A stretch of 64,000 nucleotides of DNA from positions 1,488,001 to 1,552,000 of the forward strand of contig NZ_NEXS01000003.1 of the NCBI RefSeq assembly GCF_002810445.1, written 5' to 3'. Shown piece after piece: positions 10,320-20,265 of this stretch. Position 1 is the first letter of the stretch, and each line of letters opens with the position of its first letter. Source of the DNA: Advenella sp. S44 (GTDB lineage Bacteria; Pseudomonadota; Gammaproteobacteria; Burkholderiales; Burkholderiaceae_B). The notes under the pieces are model-generated. The model was not told the DNA's origin, searched no databases, and saw only the letters and a program-made list of their open reading frames with translations. The position numbers and the translations under genes were made by a program.

Positions 10320-10356
10320 ATTATAGTATGACTTGTTAGTGACAGAATAGTGACAA
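10320..10356 (-). promoter_or_regulatory. Pho box and -10 element of the ugp operon
   Basis: On the minus strand two heptamers, TTGTCAC and CTGTCAC, are separated by TATT, giving the 11-bp direct-repeat spacing of PhoB boxes (10339-10356). A perfect TATAAT lies 13 bases downstream (10320-10325), where PhoB-activated promoters lack a normal -35. The start of ugpB follows about 57 bases after the -10. PhoB control of ugp is known in enterobacteria; here it is inferred from the site. Confidence 0.8.
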
Positions 10357-10487
10357 TCCCTAATTCGCCCTGGCGGTACGCTATTGGCGCACAAGTCCAG
10401 TAAAATCATTCGTTTGCTTGAAATTTTGTCTGACATAGCGTATTTTCTGATGTGCGGTCGGGCATTAGCGGAGTACAATCCCTGACC

Positions 10488-11357
10488 ATGAAAAATTCAC
10501 TCACTATCGCTTTTATCGGTGGCGGCAATATGGCCGGCGCCATGTTGAGCGGCCTGTTGGGCAATTTGTGCCAACCGCAGGATATTCTTGTCGTCGATCC
10601 GAGCCAGGCCACGCGTTCAGCCTGGGAAGAAAAGGGCGTGCCTACAGCCGCCCAGGCTTGCGAGAAACTGAACCGCTATAAAGTCTGGATTTACGCAGTC
10701 AAGCCGCAGATAATGCAGCAGGCCATCGGTGCCTCACGTCAGTTTCTAAAGGATGACACGCTTGTGCTGAGTATCGCCGCAGGCCTGCCTTGTGCCTCGC
10801 TGTGCGAATGGCTCAACGGACCGAATCAATCGCAGGCCACTCGGCTGGTCCGTTGTATGCCGAACACACCTGCGCTTATTCGGCAAGGCATCACTGGCCT
10901 TTACGCCACGCCTGAGGTGCCGCAATCGGATCGTGATCTGGCACAGCAGGTGCTCAGTTCTGTTGGCCAGGCAGTCTGGGTCGAACACGAATCCCAGCTT
11001 GATGCTGTGACGGCGTTGTCGGGCAGCGGCCCAGCCTATGTCTTTCTTTTTATTGAATCGCTGATTGCCGGCGGCGTTAAGCTTGGCCTGAGCGAAGAAC
11101 AGGCGCGACGCCTTGCCTTGGCCACGCTCAAGGGCGCAAGCCTGCTTGCAGCCGAGTCCGACGAGTCGCCGGCGCGGTTGCGCGAGAATGTGACATCGCC
11201 AGGCGGGACCACGGCCGCGGCCCTCAATCGGTTTGCCCAGGGCGATTTTGCAGGCCTGGTTCAGGCCGCCATGCAGGCAGCCAATGATCGTGCCGCCCAG
11301 ATGGCGCAGGAGTCAGCCCCGGCCGCCAGCCAGGGACAGGACTCAGGAAACAAATAA
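10488..11357 (+). CDS. proC: Pyrroline-5-carboxylate reductase
   Basis: A 289-residue enzyme for the last step of proline synthesis (1-pyrroline-5-carboxylate plus NAD(P)H to proline). The N-terminal Rossmann motif FIGGGNMAGAM and the C-terminal family signature, running from GSGPAYVFLF to ENVTSPGGTTAAAL, are intact. The ATG at 10488 is chosen because the NAD-binding strand begins immediately after it; a GTG 36 bp upstream is in frame but adds nothing conserved. The next gene starts one base after its stop, so they probably share a transcript. The C-terminal ~20 residues are Ala/Gln/Ser-rich and look unstructured. Confidence 0.95.
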   Translation: MKNSLTIAFIGGGNMAGAMLSGLLGNLCQPQDILVVDPSQATRSAWEEKGVPTAAQACEKLNRYKVWIYAVKPQIMQQAIGASRQFLKDDTLVLSIAAGLPCASLCEWLNGPNQSQATRLVRCMPNTPALIRQGITGLYATPEVPQSDRDLAQQVLSSVGQAVWVEHESQLDAVTALSGSGPAYVFLFIESLIAGGVKLGLSEEQARRLALATLKGASLLAAESDESPARLRENVTSPGGTTAAALNRFAQGDFAGLVQAAMQAANDRAAQMAQESAPAASQGQDSGNK

Positions 11358-11358
11358 C

Positions 11359-11919
11359 ATGAATACCGCTAGATTCGAAAAAATGACGATAAACCAGACT
11401 CTGCTGGCTGTGGCCATCATGGGCCTGATCATCGTCTCGTCCAATATTCTGGTGCAGCCGCAGTTTCATATCAATGCGTGGCTGACCTGGGGCGCTATTA
11501 CCTATCCCATTTGCTTTCTGGTCACTGACCTGCTGAACCGGCGGTTTGGCCCGGCTCGCGCGCGCCGGGTCGTGTTTATCGGCTTTGTCTTTGCCGTCCT
11601 GGCCTCTTATATCCTGGCCGACGCCCGCATTGCTACGGCATCCGGTGCGGCTTTCCTGACGGCCCAGTTGCTCGATATCCTGGTGTTTGACCGGCTTCGC
11701 AATCAATCTTGGTGGAAAGCGCCATTTGTCGCGGGTTGGCTGGCCGCCATCATTGACACTTTCCTGTTCTTTGGCGTTGCCTTCGTCGGTACCGATGTCC
11801 CCTGGGTGACACTGGCTACCGGAGACGTCGGCGTCAAGCTGGCCATCAACGCCATGCTGCTGGCACCTTTCCGCATATTGATGTGGAACCTTGGCCGACC
11901 ACGCAGTGTTCAGGCATGA
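11359..11919 (+). CDS. VUT family integral membrane transporter (queuosine-precursor type)
   Basis: A 186-residue inner-membrane protein with about five or six hydrophobic segments and the VUT-family features: GAITYPICFLVTDLLNRRFG near residue 47 and DARIATASGAAFLTAQLLDI in the middle. Members such as YhhQ import queuosine precursors for tRNA modification. The start at 11359 is preferred over in-frame upstream starts inside proC because hydrophobic, conserved sequence begins here. It is coupled to proC by one base, with no metabolic link evident. The family is clear; the substrate is inferred from family knowledge. Confidence 0.82.
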   Translation: MNTARFEKMTINQTLLAVAIMGLIIVSSNILVQPQFHINAWLTWGAITYPICFLVTDLLNRRFGPARARRVVFIGFVFAVLASYILADARIATASGAAFLTAQLLDILVFDRLRNQSWWKAPFVAGWLAAIIDTFLFFGVAFVGTDVPWVTLATGDVGVKLAINAMLLAPFRILMWNLGRPRSVQA

Positions 11920-12083
11920 AGCCCGAATCATCACCAGACAAGGGAGGTGCACAAGCGCGATAAACCAGTTAACAGTCGCGCCTGTTCCTTCAAACACGAC
12001 GTAATCCAATAAGAGCATCGGCATCGCCATTTTATCCCGAACGGGTTTCCGAAGGGACGAGAAAACGGCACGGGGAGCGCATT

Positions 12084-13010
12084 ATGCAGGAATTTTTACC
12101 TCAATTCATTCAACAACTGATCAATGGCATGTCGCTGGGCGCCATCTACGCCCTGATTGCTATCGGTTATACGATGGTCTACGGCATTATCGGCATGATC
12201 AATTTTGCCCACGGCGAAATCTACATGATCGGCGCATATGTCGGTCTCGTAACGCTGTCGGCCCTTGGCGTCAATCACGGGATTCCGATCCCGGTGGTCA
12301 TCATTGCCATGTTGCTTATTTCAGCTGTGGTTACCGGATTCTACGGTTATGCCGTCGAGAAAATCGCCTACCGGCCGCTGCGCGGCAGCCCACGCCTGGT
12401 GGCGCTGATTTCCGCTATCGGTATGTCCATTTTCCTGCAGAACTGGGTAGCCATCGGGCAGGGTTCACGTGACATGGCTGTGCCAAACCTGCTATCGGGT
12501 TCGATTCACTTCAGTCTGGGCGGCGACTTTGCCATTACGCTGACGTATTCCCGACTGATGATCATGGGCGTGGTGTTTGCGCTGATGATCGCCCTGACAT
12601 TTTTCATCCGGCATTCACGCATGGGCAGGGCATCGCGCGCCTGTTCCCAGGACATGCATATGGCAAGCCTGCTGGGCATTGATACCAACCGTGTTATCTC
12701 TTTTACTTTTATCCTGGGTGCGGTTCTTGCCGCGGTCGGTGGGGTGCTGATTGCGCTGACCATCGGCAAGCTCAATCCGTTCATCGGCTTTATCGCCGGC
12801 ATCAAAGCGTTTACGGCGGCCGTGCTGGGCGGCATCGGCAGCGTGCCGGGCGCTATTTTAGGCGGCTTGTTGCTGGGCGTGGCCGAAACGATGGCCGCCG
12901 CTTATATTGGCTCGGCGTATAAGGATATTGTAGCGTTTGGTTTGCTGGTGCTTATCCTGTTGTTCCGGCCGACTGGCTTGCTGGGTAAACCGGAGGTGGA
13001 AAAAGTATGA
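12084..13010 (+). CDS. livH: Branched-chain amino acid ABC transporter permease LivH
   Basis: A 308-residue permease with about eight hydrophobic segments. The LivH N-terminus ([20 protein letters not shown], then [14 protein letters not shown]) and the coupling region ([15 protein letters not shown]) are present. It forms the membrane channel with LivM for Leu/Ile/Val-type substrates. A GGGGAG site precedes the ATG. It heads livHMGF and overlaps livM by four bases. The 164-bp spacer upstream shows no obvious promoter. No livJ/livK binding-protein gene lies within the window, so the receptor must be encoded elsewhere. Confidence 0.93.
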   Translation: MQEFLPQFIQQLINGMSLGAIYALIAIGYTMVYGIIGMINFAHGEIYMIGAYVGLVTLSALGVNHGIPIPVVIIAMLLISAVVTGFYGYAVEKIAYRPLRGSPRLVALISAIGMSIFLQNWVAIGQGSRDMAVPNLLSGSIHFSLGGDFAITLTYSRLMIMGVVFALMIALTFFIRHSRMGRASRACSQDMHMASLLGIDTNRVISFTFILGAVLAAVGGVLIALTIGKLNPFIGFIAGIKAFTAAVLGGIGSVPGAILGGLLLGVAETMAAAYIGSAYKDIVAFGLLVLILLFRPTGLLGKPEVEKV

Positions 13011-14245
13011 TGCGCAATTTGAAAAACGCGATTATTGCATCGCTGGTGTCGGGTATTCTGCTTACGCCGATTTTCGGAATGGGCCTGGTTCGTCAGGGCA
13101 TTCACACCACTATTGTACCGGACTGGACCATTGTATTGATCGGCATGGCGATCGTGTTTGCCGTGCAGCTTGTCAAGCCGTTGATATTCAAGGGGAAAAA
13201 GACGCCGGCGGCGAAAAAACTGCGTTCGGACAAAGACGCGGTTTTGGGTCAAAAAACCATGTTCGCCCTTTTCGCCCTGATGCTGGTGATTGCCATTGTC
13301 TGGCCATTTTTCGGCGATCGTGGGCAAATTGATATTGCCACTCTGGTGCTCATCTATGTGATGCTGGGTTTGGGTCTGAATATTGTGGTCGGTTTTGCTG
13401 GCTTGCTCGACCTGGGCTTTGTCGGATTTTATGCGGTGGGCGCCTACACCTATGCGTTGCTCTACCATTTTGCCGGCTGGGGCTTTTGGGAGGCATTACC
13501 GCTTTCGGGATTTTTTGCTGCGCTTTTCGGTTTTGTCCTGGGGTTTCCCGTATTGCGTCTGCGTGGAGACTATCTGGCCATCGTGACGCTGGGCTTTGGT
13601 GAAATCATCCGCCTGCTGCTGACCAACCTGACCACCCTGACGGGCGGCCCCGATGGCATTTCAGGCATTCCCAAGCCTTCGGTCTTCGGGTATGAAATGG
13701 CTCGTCGTGCGCCGGAAGGCGAACAAACGTTTCATCAAATGATGGGTTGGAAGTTCCAGACCGTGGATGTGGTGATCTATCTTTACCTGATGGCCCTGGT
13801 GCTTGCGGTGATTACATTCATCATTTCCGCAAGGCTGATCCGCATGCCCGTTGGACGCGCGTGGGAAGCGTTGCGGGAAGACGAGATTGCCTGCCGTTCG
13901 CTGGGCATGAATCCGACGAAAATCAAACTGTCGGCTTTTACACTGGGCGCCATGTTTGCCGGTTTCGGAGGTGCGTTTTTTGCTGCGCGGCAGGGTCTGG
14001 TCAATCCCGAGTCGTTTACGTTCATTGAATCGGCACTCATTCTTTCCATCGTCGTACTGGGCGGGATGGGCTCGCAGATCGGCGTGATTCTGGCTGCCAT
14101 TGCACTGACCGTACTGCCTGAGCTGGCTCGTCAGTTTGCCGAGTATCGGATGCTGATCTTTGGCCTGGTCATGGTGTTGATGATGATCTGGCGCCCGCAG
14201 GGCCTGTTGCCGGTTAAGCGTCCTCACGTGGAGATTGGAAAATGA
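13007..14245 (+). CDS. livM: Branched-chain amino acid ABC transporter permease LivM
   Basis: A 412-residue permease partner of LivH. An N-terminal extension of about 85 residues with two hydrophobic segments precedes the conserved core, which begins around the [20 protein letters not shown] stretch. The ABC coupling motif is visible as [19 protein letters not shown]. Its start overlaps livH by four bases and its stop overlaps livG by four, so translational coupling through the complex is likely. The extended N-terminus matches the long LivM type rather than a fusion. Confidence 0.93.
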   Translation: MMRNLKNAIIASLVSGILLTPIFGMGLVRQGIHTTIVPDWTIVLIGMAIVFAVQLVKPLIFKGKKTPAAKKLRSDKDAVLGQKTMFALFALMLVIAIVWPFFGDRGQIDIATLVLIYVMLGLGLNIVVGFAGLLDLGFVGFYAVGAYTYALLYHFAGWGFWEALPLSGFFAALFGFVLGFPVLRLRGDYLAIVTLGFGEIIRLLLTNLTTLTGGPDGISGIPKPSVFGYEMARRAPEGEQTFHQMMGWKFQTVDVVIYLYLMALVLAVITFIISARLIRMPVGRAWEALREDEIACRSLGMNPTKIKLSAFTLGAMFAGFGGAFFAARQGLVNPESFTFIESALILSIVVLGGMGSQIGVILAAIALTVLPELARQFAEYRMLIFGLVMVLMMIWRPQGLLPVKRPHVEIGK

Positions 14246-15006
14246 GTACTGTTCTGCGTGTCGATTCTCTTAAAATGCGTTTTGGCGGTCTGCTGGCAGT
14301 CGATTCGGTCAGTTTGCAAGTGAACAAAAATGAAGTGTTTGCGATCATCGGGCCAAATGGTGCGGGCAAGACAACGGTATTTAACTGCATCAGCGGTTTT
14401 TACAAGCCCACAGAGGGCAATATCCAGTTGCATGGTAAAACGCTGACTGGCTTGCCAAGCCACAAAGTGGCCCAGCGGGGACTGGTTCGCACGTTCCAGA
14501 ATGTCCGGTTATTCAAAACCCTGACGGCACTGGAAAATCTTCTGGTTGCCCAGCACACCCTGCACGAGTCCAGTTTTCTGGCCGGACTGCTCAATCTGCC
14601 GTCTTATCGCCGGGCTGAGCGCAAGACATTGGAAGCCGCGCTTTTCTGGCTGGACTTCATGGGTATCCGCCAGTATGCCAATCGTGAAGCCGGTACCTTG
14701 GCCTATGGCCATCAGCGCCGCCTGGAAATCGCTCGATGCATGATTACCAAGCCGACTCTATTGCTGCTGGATGAGCCGGCGGCGGGACTAAACCCACAGG
14801 AAAAGAAAGATCTGGCTGGCCTGATTCACCGCTTGCGACGCGAATTTGATTTGTCCGTGCTGTTGATCGAACACGATATGAGCTTGATTATGGGAATTTC
14901 CGACAGGATTCTGGTCATGGAGCACGGCAAGCCGATCGTGACGGGGGCGCCCGAGTTGGTACGCGCAGACCCGCGGGTTATCAAGGCGTACCTGGGAGAA
15001 GAATAA
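14242..15006 (+). CDS. livG: Branched-chain amino acid ABC transporter ATP-binding protein LivG
   Basis: A 254-residue ATPase, one of two energising LivHM. Walker A GPNGAGKT is at 37-44, the LivG-type variant signature [12 protein letters not shown] replaces canonical LSGGQ, and Walker [14 protein letters not shown] follows, with the His switch in IEHDM. The C-terminus ([15 protein letters not shown]) is the characteristic BCA_ABC_TP tail. Overlaps livM by ATGA and is one base from livF. Confidence 0.94.
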   Translation: MSTVLRVDSLKMRFGGLLAVDSVSLQVNKNEVFAIIGPNGAGKTTVFNCISGFYKPTEGNIQLHGKTLTGLPSHKVAQRGLVRTFQNVRLFKTLTALENLLVAQHTLHESSFLAGLLNLPSYRRAERKTLEAALFWLDFMGIRQYANREAGTLAYGHQRRLEIARCMITKPTLLLLDEPAAGLNPQEKKDLAGLIHRLRREFDLSVLLIEHDMSLIMGISDRILVMEHGKPIVTGAPELVRADPRVIKAYLGEE

Positions 15007-15007
15007 T

Positions 15008-15709
15008 ATGCTGAAACTGGACAATGTAAGTACACACTATGGCGCCATCCAGGCCCTCAATTCGGTATCGATTGAAGTGACGGAAGGGGAAATTGTCACG
15101 CTGATCGGCGCCAACGGCGCAGGTAAAACGACGTTGCTGATGACCGTTTGTGGCAACCCCAGAGCCTCATCGGGTACGATCCGTTTCCTGGACCAGGATA
15201 TTACCAATGAGTCCACATCACAGATTATGCGTCGCGGTATTGCTGTATCGCCCGAAGGACGACGGGTTTTTCCCGACCTGACGGTGATGGATAATCTGAG
15301 AATGGGTGGCTTTTTCCTGCCGCGCGATCAGATCGAAGCGGGCATCGATCATGTATTTGACCTGTTTCCCCGATTAAAGGAGCGAGCATCACAGCGCTCG
15401 GGCACGATGTCTGGCGGCGAACAGCAGATGCTGGCCATTGGTCGCGCCCTGATGAGCAAGCCGCGCCTGTTGTTGCTGGACGAACCCACGCTGGGGCTTG
15501 CACCGCTGATTATTGCGCAGATTTTTGAAATTATTCAAACCATCCGCGATGAAGGCGTGACGGTGTTTCTGGTTGAGCAGAACGCCCATAAGGCATTGAA
15601 AGTAGCCGATCGCGGATACGTACTGGAAACCGGTAGCGTCGTGCTGGCAGATACCGGGGCCAATTTGCTGGTGAACGATGACGTTCGAAAAGCGTATCTT
15701 GGCCACTGA
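15008..15709 (+). CDS. livF: Branched-chain amino acid ABC transporter ATP-binding protein LivF
   Basis: A 233-residue ATPase partner of LivG. Walker A GANGAGKT is at 34-41, signature MSGGEQQMLAIGRAL, Walker B LLLLDEPTLGLAP, and the LivF-type end DDVRKAYLGH. It is the last gene of the livHMGF operon; the following 190 bp before the convergent glutathione transferase hold only a small hairpin and short repeats. Confidence 0.94.
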   Translation: MLKLDNVSTHYGAIQALNSVSIEVTEGEIVTLIGANGAGKTTLLMTVCGNPRASSGTIRFLDQDITNESTSQIMRRGIAVSPEGRRVFPDLTVMDNLRMGGFFLPRDQIEAGIDHVFDLFPRLKERASQRSGTMSGGEQQMLAIGRALMSKPRLLLLDEPTLGLAPLIIAQIFEIIQTIRDEGVTVFLVEQNAHKALKVADRGYVLETGSVVLADTGANLLVNDDVRKAYLGH

Positions 15710-15744
15710 CGAGCGAAGTCATTCGGGCGGTGAATTCGCATAAT

Positions 15745-15768
15745 AAAAACGGTTTACAGTGCGTTTTT
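15745..15768 (+). terminator. Small inverted repeat after livF
   Basis: AAAAACG and CGTTTTT pair perfectly over seven bases around a 10-base loop. The A-rich left arm and T-rich right arm suit a weak bidirectional terminator between livF and the convergent transferase gene. Confidence 0.4.
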
Positions 15769-15785
15769 GTAGCCGCGCCAGTATT

Positions 15786-15811
15786 AAACAGACCTACCAA
15801 ACAGACCTATC
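15786..15811. repeat. 13-bp direct repeat, two copies
   Basis: AAACAGACCTACC is followed directly by AAACAGACCTATC, with one difference. It lies in the livF/transferase spacer with no known role. Confidence 0.6.
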
Positions 15812-15899
15812 TCGCATCTATTTGGGAAGCCTATCTGCCAAGCCCATTTTCGGTCCGATCTGTCAGGCTCGTCAGCCAGTCAATATGTGCCGGTCTATC

Positions 15900-16685
15900 T
15901 TATCGCTCAGCGTCGTTTGTTGCCGATGTCGGTGCCGGTGCCGGCGCCGGCTCTGGCTCTGTCGCAGGGGCGGGCGCTGTAGGGAGCGTGGGTTCCTGAG
16001 TATCGGATTTTCCGGGCAGTGACAATGTAAGCAGGCCGGCCTTTTCTTTTGCACGCTGGTAGGCAGGGCGCAGGCGGATGGCTTCAAGAAACGCCTTGAT
16101 ATTGGTCAAATTGTCACTTACGAGGCCGCGTCCGTGCAGCACCTGTAGTGCGAATCCCATTTGAATATCGGCGGCGCTGAAATGACTGCCACAGAACCAG
16201 CCGGTATTGCCCAGTTCGGCATCCAGAAAATCCAGTTTGACATTCAGATCGGGCATAACAAAACCCTCGAGTGTCCCGTTAACGGTTTTTTTCACGATGG
16301 AGCGAGCAAAAAATGGTACGCGCGCATTGGCCATTTTGTTAAGCACCAGCGTGAGCAGGGCCGGGGGCATCAGGGAACCTTCAGCAAAGTGCATCCATTG
16401 AGAATAACGCAAATAATCTTCTGAGCAGATGGGCGGACGCAGCCCACGATTGTCGTAGCGATTAAGCAGATATTCGATAATGGCGCCCGATTCAATCAGG
16501 GTGAAGCCGTTGTCGCACAATATCGGCGCCTTGCCCAGTGCATGAACGGCTTTCAGGGAGCTTTGCGCCCGCATGGTTTCAGGATGACGCTCGTGACGCT
16601 CAATCTGGTAACTCAGCTCAAGTTCTTCCAGCAACCAGATAATGCGGAACGAACGCGAGGCTTCCAGATGATGTAGTGTGATCAT
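15900..16685 (-). CDS. Glutathione S-transferase family protein with Pro/Ala-rich tail
   Basis: A 261-residue cytosolic protein. Residues 1-80 form the thioredoxin-like N-terminal domain: ASRSFRIIWLLEEL supplies the candidate catalytic Ser, GKAPIL the cis-Pro motif and ESGAIIEYL the glutathione gamma-Glu site. A helical C-terminal domain (about 90-215) contains the FSAADIQMGFAL capping motif. The last ~35 residues are Pro/Ala/Glu repeats not part of the fold, encoded by GCC-GGT-rich DNA. Substrate is unknown; members typically conjugate or isomerise electrophiles. It is alone on the minus strand, followed by a repeat-rich spacer. Confidence 0.88.
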   Translation of the reverse strand: MITLHHLEASRSFRIIWLLEELELSYQIERHERHPETMRAQSSLKAVHALGKAPILCDNGFTLIESGAIIEYLLNRYDNRGLRPPICSEDYLRYSQWMHFAEGSLMPPALLTLVLNKMANARVPFFARSIVKKTVNGTLEGFVMPDLNVKLDFLDAELGNTGWFCGSHFSAADIQMGFALQVLHGRGLVSDNLTNIKAFLEAIRLRPAYQRAKEKAGLLTLSLPGKSDTQEPTLPTAPAPATEPEPAPAPAPTSATNDAER

Positions 16686-17365
16686 AGCTTTCCCAGGTCA
16701 ATGTGTTTACAAGTTTTGTCAGTTTACCAAAATGTGTGCTTTGTTGCCGGGGATCGTCTCTTGCAGTGGCTGGCAGCGTGTGTTTTCTTCAAGAATCACA
16801 ATTGAAAAGGCCTGGTTGAAACAGACGGAAAATTGCACTTGGCAATGGATTGCACTTGGCATTGGATTACATTTTGCATTGCAAGCTTTTGGTCATCACG
16901 CCGCCGCTGCCTCTGACTGATAATGCGTTGATCCGATATGACGGCCAGCGGGAAAGGGTAAATTGATGACGGTGGATCGCCTGTCGCACGTGCTCCAGGT
17001 TGATAATGACCCACAGTAAAACGGAGGCGATCAAGGTCGGTGATGACAGTGTGCCGATCAGGATTGTGGTCAGGGTCGGTATTAACGGTTCGCTGATTGG
17101 AAGTGGTCAATGTCGATGATCACCGACAATAGATCGGAAGCGGTCACCGGTGTGACGATCCGGAAGTGGCTACAATTGTGATGACCCATAGTCGGCCGGG
17201 AGCACCCAAGGGCTCGTTGAAGGGAGCAGGGATTGGGGCGGTCAATGCCTTGCTGCCCCAAGTGTTTCGTGCGGGCGAGCACCATTGCGGCGACCGATAT
17301 TGCCCCGGAGGCCAGACCCCGGGAGGTTGGCCGCATCGAACTAAAAGCTCGCTACTCAAACGCGT
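16686..17365. other. 680-bp gene-free stretch with decayed repeats
   Basis: Short reading frames here look unlike genes: none has a plausible start plus a ribosome site and none resembles a known family convincingly. It contains a 17-bp tandem repeat (16833-16883) and a diverged duplicate pair (16975-17029 and 17088-17142). On the minus strand a hydrophobic open frame without an ATG start runs from about 17103 to 16867, containing LLWVIINLEHVRQAIH. The region may be the remains of a lost small gene. Confidence 0.6.
16833..16883. repeat. 17-bp tandem repeat, three units
   Basis: TTGCACTTGGCAATGGA is followed by a copy with one change (16850-16866) and a more diverged third unit (16867-16883). 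It is non-coding, between the transferase and the SCO1 gene. Confidence 0.75.
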
Positions 17366-17989
17366 TCAGAGGAGGCTGCGGATTTTTTCGGTGAGCTGTT
17401 CCGGCGTTTCACTATCGGAGGCCAGATAGCGGGCGTGGCCATTCTTGTCGAATATATAAATGCCGCGACCATGCATCACTTCATAGGCCTGTGGATTGTC
17501 GGCGTCTTTGGGTTTGCTGATCTGGTAGGCGACACGATAGCGACGCGCCACCGAGGCGATTTGCTGCTCGGTACCGGTCAGTCCGATCGCGCCGTTATTG
17601 AAGGCGTTGACATAAGCTTGCAGCACTTCGGGTGTATCGCGATGAGGATCGACACTAATAAACAGGATCTGCGCTTCTGCGGCCTTGGGGCCCAATTGCT
17701 GCATGACGTCGGACAGTTGTGCCATGGTTGTCGGGCAGATGTCAGGGCAGCTGGCATAGCCGAAAAACAGCATCACGACTTTGCCTTTGACTGCTTCTGC
17801 GGTTAGCGTTTTCCCTTCACTGGCATTGAGAGAGAAAGCCAGGTCCGGCAGATGATTGGATATCGGATAGATTGTAGTCGGGCGCTGGGTTTGCGTGGCG
17901 CCGGGGACATCTGGAATGCCCTGGGCGGTGGCGCTGTGCAATACGAAGGGGCTGGCCAAAGCCAGCATCAGAGAAAGGCGGACACGCAT
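17366..17989 (-). CDS. SCO1/SenC family copper chaperone
   Basis: A 207-residue thioredoxin-fold protein that delivers copper to the CuA site of cytochrome c oxidase on the periplasmic side. The copper ligands are visible: Cys81 and Cys85 in SCPDICP and His173 in VMHGRGIYIFD. A signal peptide or membrane anchor occupies residues 1-23. The ATG at 17989 gives a normal signal; an in-frame start 42 bp upstream would place 14 polar residues before it. No oxidase genes are adjacent. The next gene upstream is prlC, with a tandem repeat between them. Confidence 0.9.
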   Translation of the reverse strand: MRVRLSLMLALASPFVLHSATAQGIPDVPGATQTQRPTTIYPISNHLPDLAFSLNASEGKTLTAEAVKGKVVMLFFGYASCPDICPTTMAQLSDVMQQLGPKAAEAQILFISVDPHRDTPEVLQAYVNAFNNGAIGLTGTEQQIASVARRYRVAYQISKPKDADNPQAYEVMHGRGIYIFDKNGHARYLASDSETPEQLTEKIRSLL

Positions 17990-18008
17990 GGTACTTCCAT
18001 TAAAAGAG

Positions 18009-18158
18009 TCAGGCTGCCGCGTTAGCGGCAAGAGCGCTGTGGCGCAGTAAAACCATAGTCAGACTGTGGCGTTGGCCACAAGCTCCCTGTGACATAGTAA
18101 AGCCATAGTCAGGCCGTGGCATCGGCGACAAGCCCGCTGTGGCGTAGTAAAGCGTCGG
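18009..18158 (-). repeat. 50-bp tandem repeat, three units, copied from the prlC 3' end
   Basis: Units start exactly 50 bp apart (18009, 18059, 18109). The third is the real 3' end of prlC, encoding [13 protein letters not shown] and the stop. The other two, read in their own frames, give LLCHRELVANATV-stop and LLRHSALAANAAA-stop. Units 1 and 2 match at about 37 of 50 positions. As 50 is not a multiple of three, the extra copies are out of frame and lie beyond the stop. Confidence 0.88.
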
Positions 18159-20265
18159 GCGACGGCTCCCGTCCACGGAATGCAGCGAACGATTCTGCTG
18201 CGGGACGAGAACCACCCACGGCAAGGATCTGATCCTTGAACAGTTGACCGATTTGCGGATCCAAAGTTCCCCGTTCGCTGTCCGCGTGCTCTTCAAAAAG
18301 GCTATAAGCGTCGGCGGACAAGACTTCAGCCCATTTATAACTGTAATAGCCAGCGCCATAACCGCCGGCAAACAGATGCGAAAAGTTATGTGCAAAGCGA
18401 TTCCAGGACGGCGGCATAATGACCGAGACTTCCTGCCGCACCTGATTGAGAATCTCCATCACGGCGCCGATGGTGGTGGGTTCTGCGCGTGTGTGAATCA
18501 GCATATCGAACAACGAAAATTCAATCTGGCGCACCATTTGCATGCCGCTTTGGAAATTTCTGGCTGACAGCAAGCGCTCGAACAAATCGCGATCCATTTG
18601 CTGACCCGTTTCCCAGTGAACTGCCATGCTGCGCATGACCGGCCACTCCCACACGAAATTTTCCATAAATTGCGAAGGCAGTTCAATGGCATCCCATTCA
18701 ACGCTGGCAAAGGGTGAGGCTGCGGGCTCGTCCACTTTTGACAGCAGGGCATGCAGGGCGTGGCCGCTTTCATGAAACAGCGTAATCACGTCATCATGCG
18801 TAAGCAGGGCAGGCTTGCTGCCTTGCGGTCGTGAAAAATTGCAGTTGAGATACACGACGGGCATGATGCTGTGGGTGCTGGTCACATGTCGGCTTCGTTC
18901 GCTGTCGACCCAGGCGCCGCTTTGCTTGCCCTTGCGGGCGTATAGGTCGGTATACAGGTAGCCAATGACGCGCCCCTGTTCCTGCACTTCGAAAACACGG
19001 ACATCGGCATGCCATACGGGCGCCTCAAACGGGATCAGGTCTATATTGAAAAGTGTCTTGATGACCCCGAACAGCCCGTTCATGACATTGGCTTCGCTCA
19101 GGTACTGTCGCACTTCTTCATCCGAGTAAGCATATTTGGCCTGGCGCAACTGTTCGGATACATAAGTGTAGTCCCAGGGTTGCAGCGTGTCCATGTCCAG
19201 TTCCCTGGCGGCGAACTCCCGCAAGATGGCCACGTCCTGCTGCGCAAACGGACGTGCCTTTGCCGCGAGATCTCGCAGGAACGCAATGACCTGTTCGGCC
19301 GACTGCGCCATGCGGGTTTGCAGGCGCATTTGCGCAAAGTTGTCAAAGTCAAGCAACTGCGCATCTTCGAGGCGCAAGTCGAGCAGCTTTTCAATGACCG
19401 ACGAATTGTCGTATTCAGCCTGACCAAGATCAGAGGCCAGTGTGGCATAGCCGCGATAGAGGCTCTCGCGCAGGGTGGCATTTTTCGCATATTGCATGAC
19501 AGGCAGATACGATGGCATTTTCAGTGTAAAACGCCATCCGGCAGGTGCGCCGGTGTGATCGGCGGTCTGGTCACCTTGCTGCTCGGCCGCTTCGAGTGCC
19601 CCCTGTGCCGCGGCTTCGCTAGCTGCCTGTGCTGCCGCGTCAATAACGTCTTGCGGCAAGCCTTCAAGCATGCTGGCGTCATCAACCCGATAGTGCCAGT
19701 TATCCATGGCGTCGAGCGCATTTTCGGAAAACTTCTGGGACGTTAACGCAATGTCTTCGCTCAATTGCGCGTAACGCTGCCTCTTTTCGCCTTCAAGCTC
19801 TACGCCGCTGAGCCGGAAGTCGCGCAGCGCAAGTTCGATAATGCGCTTGCGGGTGGGCGTGTAGCTGTCAAATTCAGTGCTTTGCGAGACAGCAAGATAG
19901 TGCTTGAACAAATCGCGGTTCAGGCCCACCCAGCTGGAAAACTCGGTGATGACAGGCAACATGGCATTGTAGGCGTCGCGCAATGCCGCGGTGTTGATGA
20001 CCGAATTGAGGTGTCCCGCAGCCGACCAGGCGCGCCACAGCCGGCTTGACAGGGACTCCATAGGCTCGATGAAGTTGTCCCAGTCGGGCTCAATCGTATT
20101 GCTGACCAGGGCTTCAATACCCTGACGCGTTTCTGTCAGAAGCAATTCGATGGCGGGCGCGATATGTTCCGGCCGGATCGACCCATAATCGATCAGATCA
20201 GAGATGGGGGCAAGAAGTGGATTGCCGCTAGCGGCTACGGTCTGGACAACCTGAGTTTGGCTCAT
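18109..20265 (-). CDS. prlC: Oligopeptidase A (M3 family zinc metallopeptidase)
   Basis: A 718-residue cytosolic peptidase that degrades short peptides, including cleaved signal peptides in enterobacteria. The zinc motif HESGH is at 498-502 within [15 protein letters not shown], with the downstream second Glu region also present. It is about 40 residues longer than the E. coli enzyme, partly through an Ala/Gln/Glu-rich insert near residues 215-235. Its start overlaps folD by four bases (ATGA), so the two are cotranscribed. The 3' end is part of a 50-bp tandem repeat that continues past the stop. Confidence 0.93.
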   Translation of the reverse strand: MSQTQVVQTVAASGNPLLAPISDLIDYGSIRPEHIAPAIELLLTETRQGIEALVSNTIEPDWDNFIEPMESLSSRLWRAWSAAGHLNSVINTAALRDAYNAMLPVITEFSSWVGLNRDLFKHYLAVSQSTEFDSYTPTRKRIIELALRDFRLSGVELEGEKRQRYAQLSEDIALTSQKFSENALDAMDNWHYRVDDASMLEGLPQDVIDAAAQAASEAAAQGALEAAEQQGDQTADHTGAPAGWRFTLKMPSYLPVMQYAKNATLRESLYRGYATLASDLGQAEYDNSSVIEKLLDLRLEDAQLLDFDNFAQMRLQTRMAQSAEQVIAFLRDLAAKARPFAQQDVAILREFAARELDMDTLQPWDYTYVSEQLRQAKYAYSDEEVRQYLSEANVMNGLFGVIKTLFNIDLIPFEAPVWHADVRVFEVQEQGRVIGYLYTDLYARKGKQSGAWVDSERSRHVTSTHSIMPVVYLNCNFSRPQGSKPALLTHDDVITLFHESGHALHALLSKVDEPAASPFASVEWDAIELPSQFMENFVWEWPVMRSMAVHWETGQQMDRDLFERLLSARNFQSGMQMVRQIEFSLFDMLIHTRAEPTTIGAVMEILNQVRQEVSVIMPPSWNRFAHNFSHLFAGGYGAGYYSYKWAEVLSADAYSLFEEHADSERGTLDPQIGQLFKDQILAVGGSRPAAESFAAFRGREPSPDALLRHSGLVADATA

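Noticed and set aside
17088-17142. Minus-strand VIIDIDHF, resembling the DIDHFK motif of GGDEF domains
   Set aside because: The frame closes a few residues later, there is no GG(D/E)EF motif, and the related copy at 16975-17029 reads NLEHV instead. The match is too short to call a diguanylate cyclase remnant.
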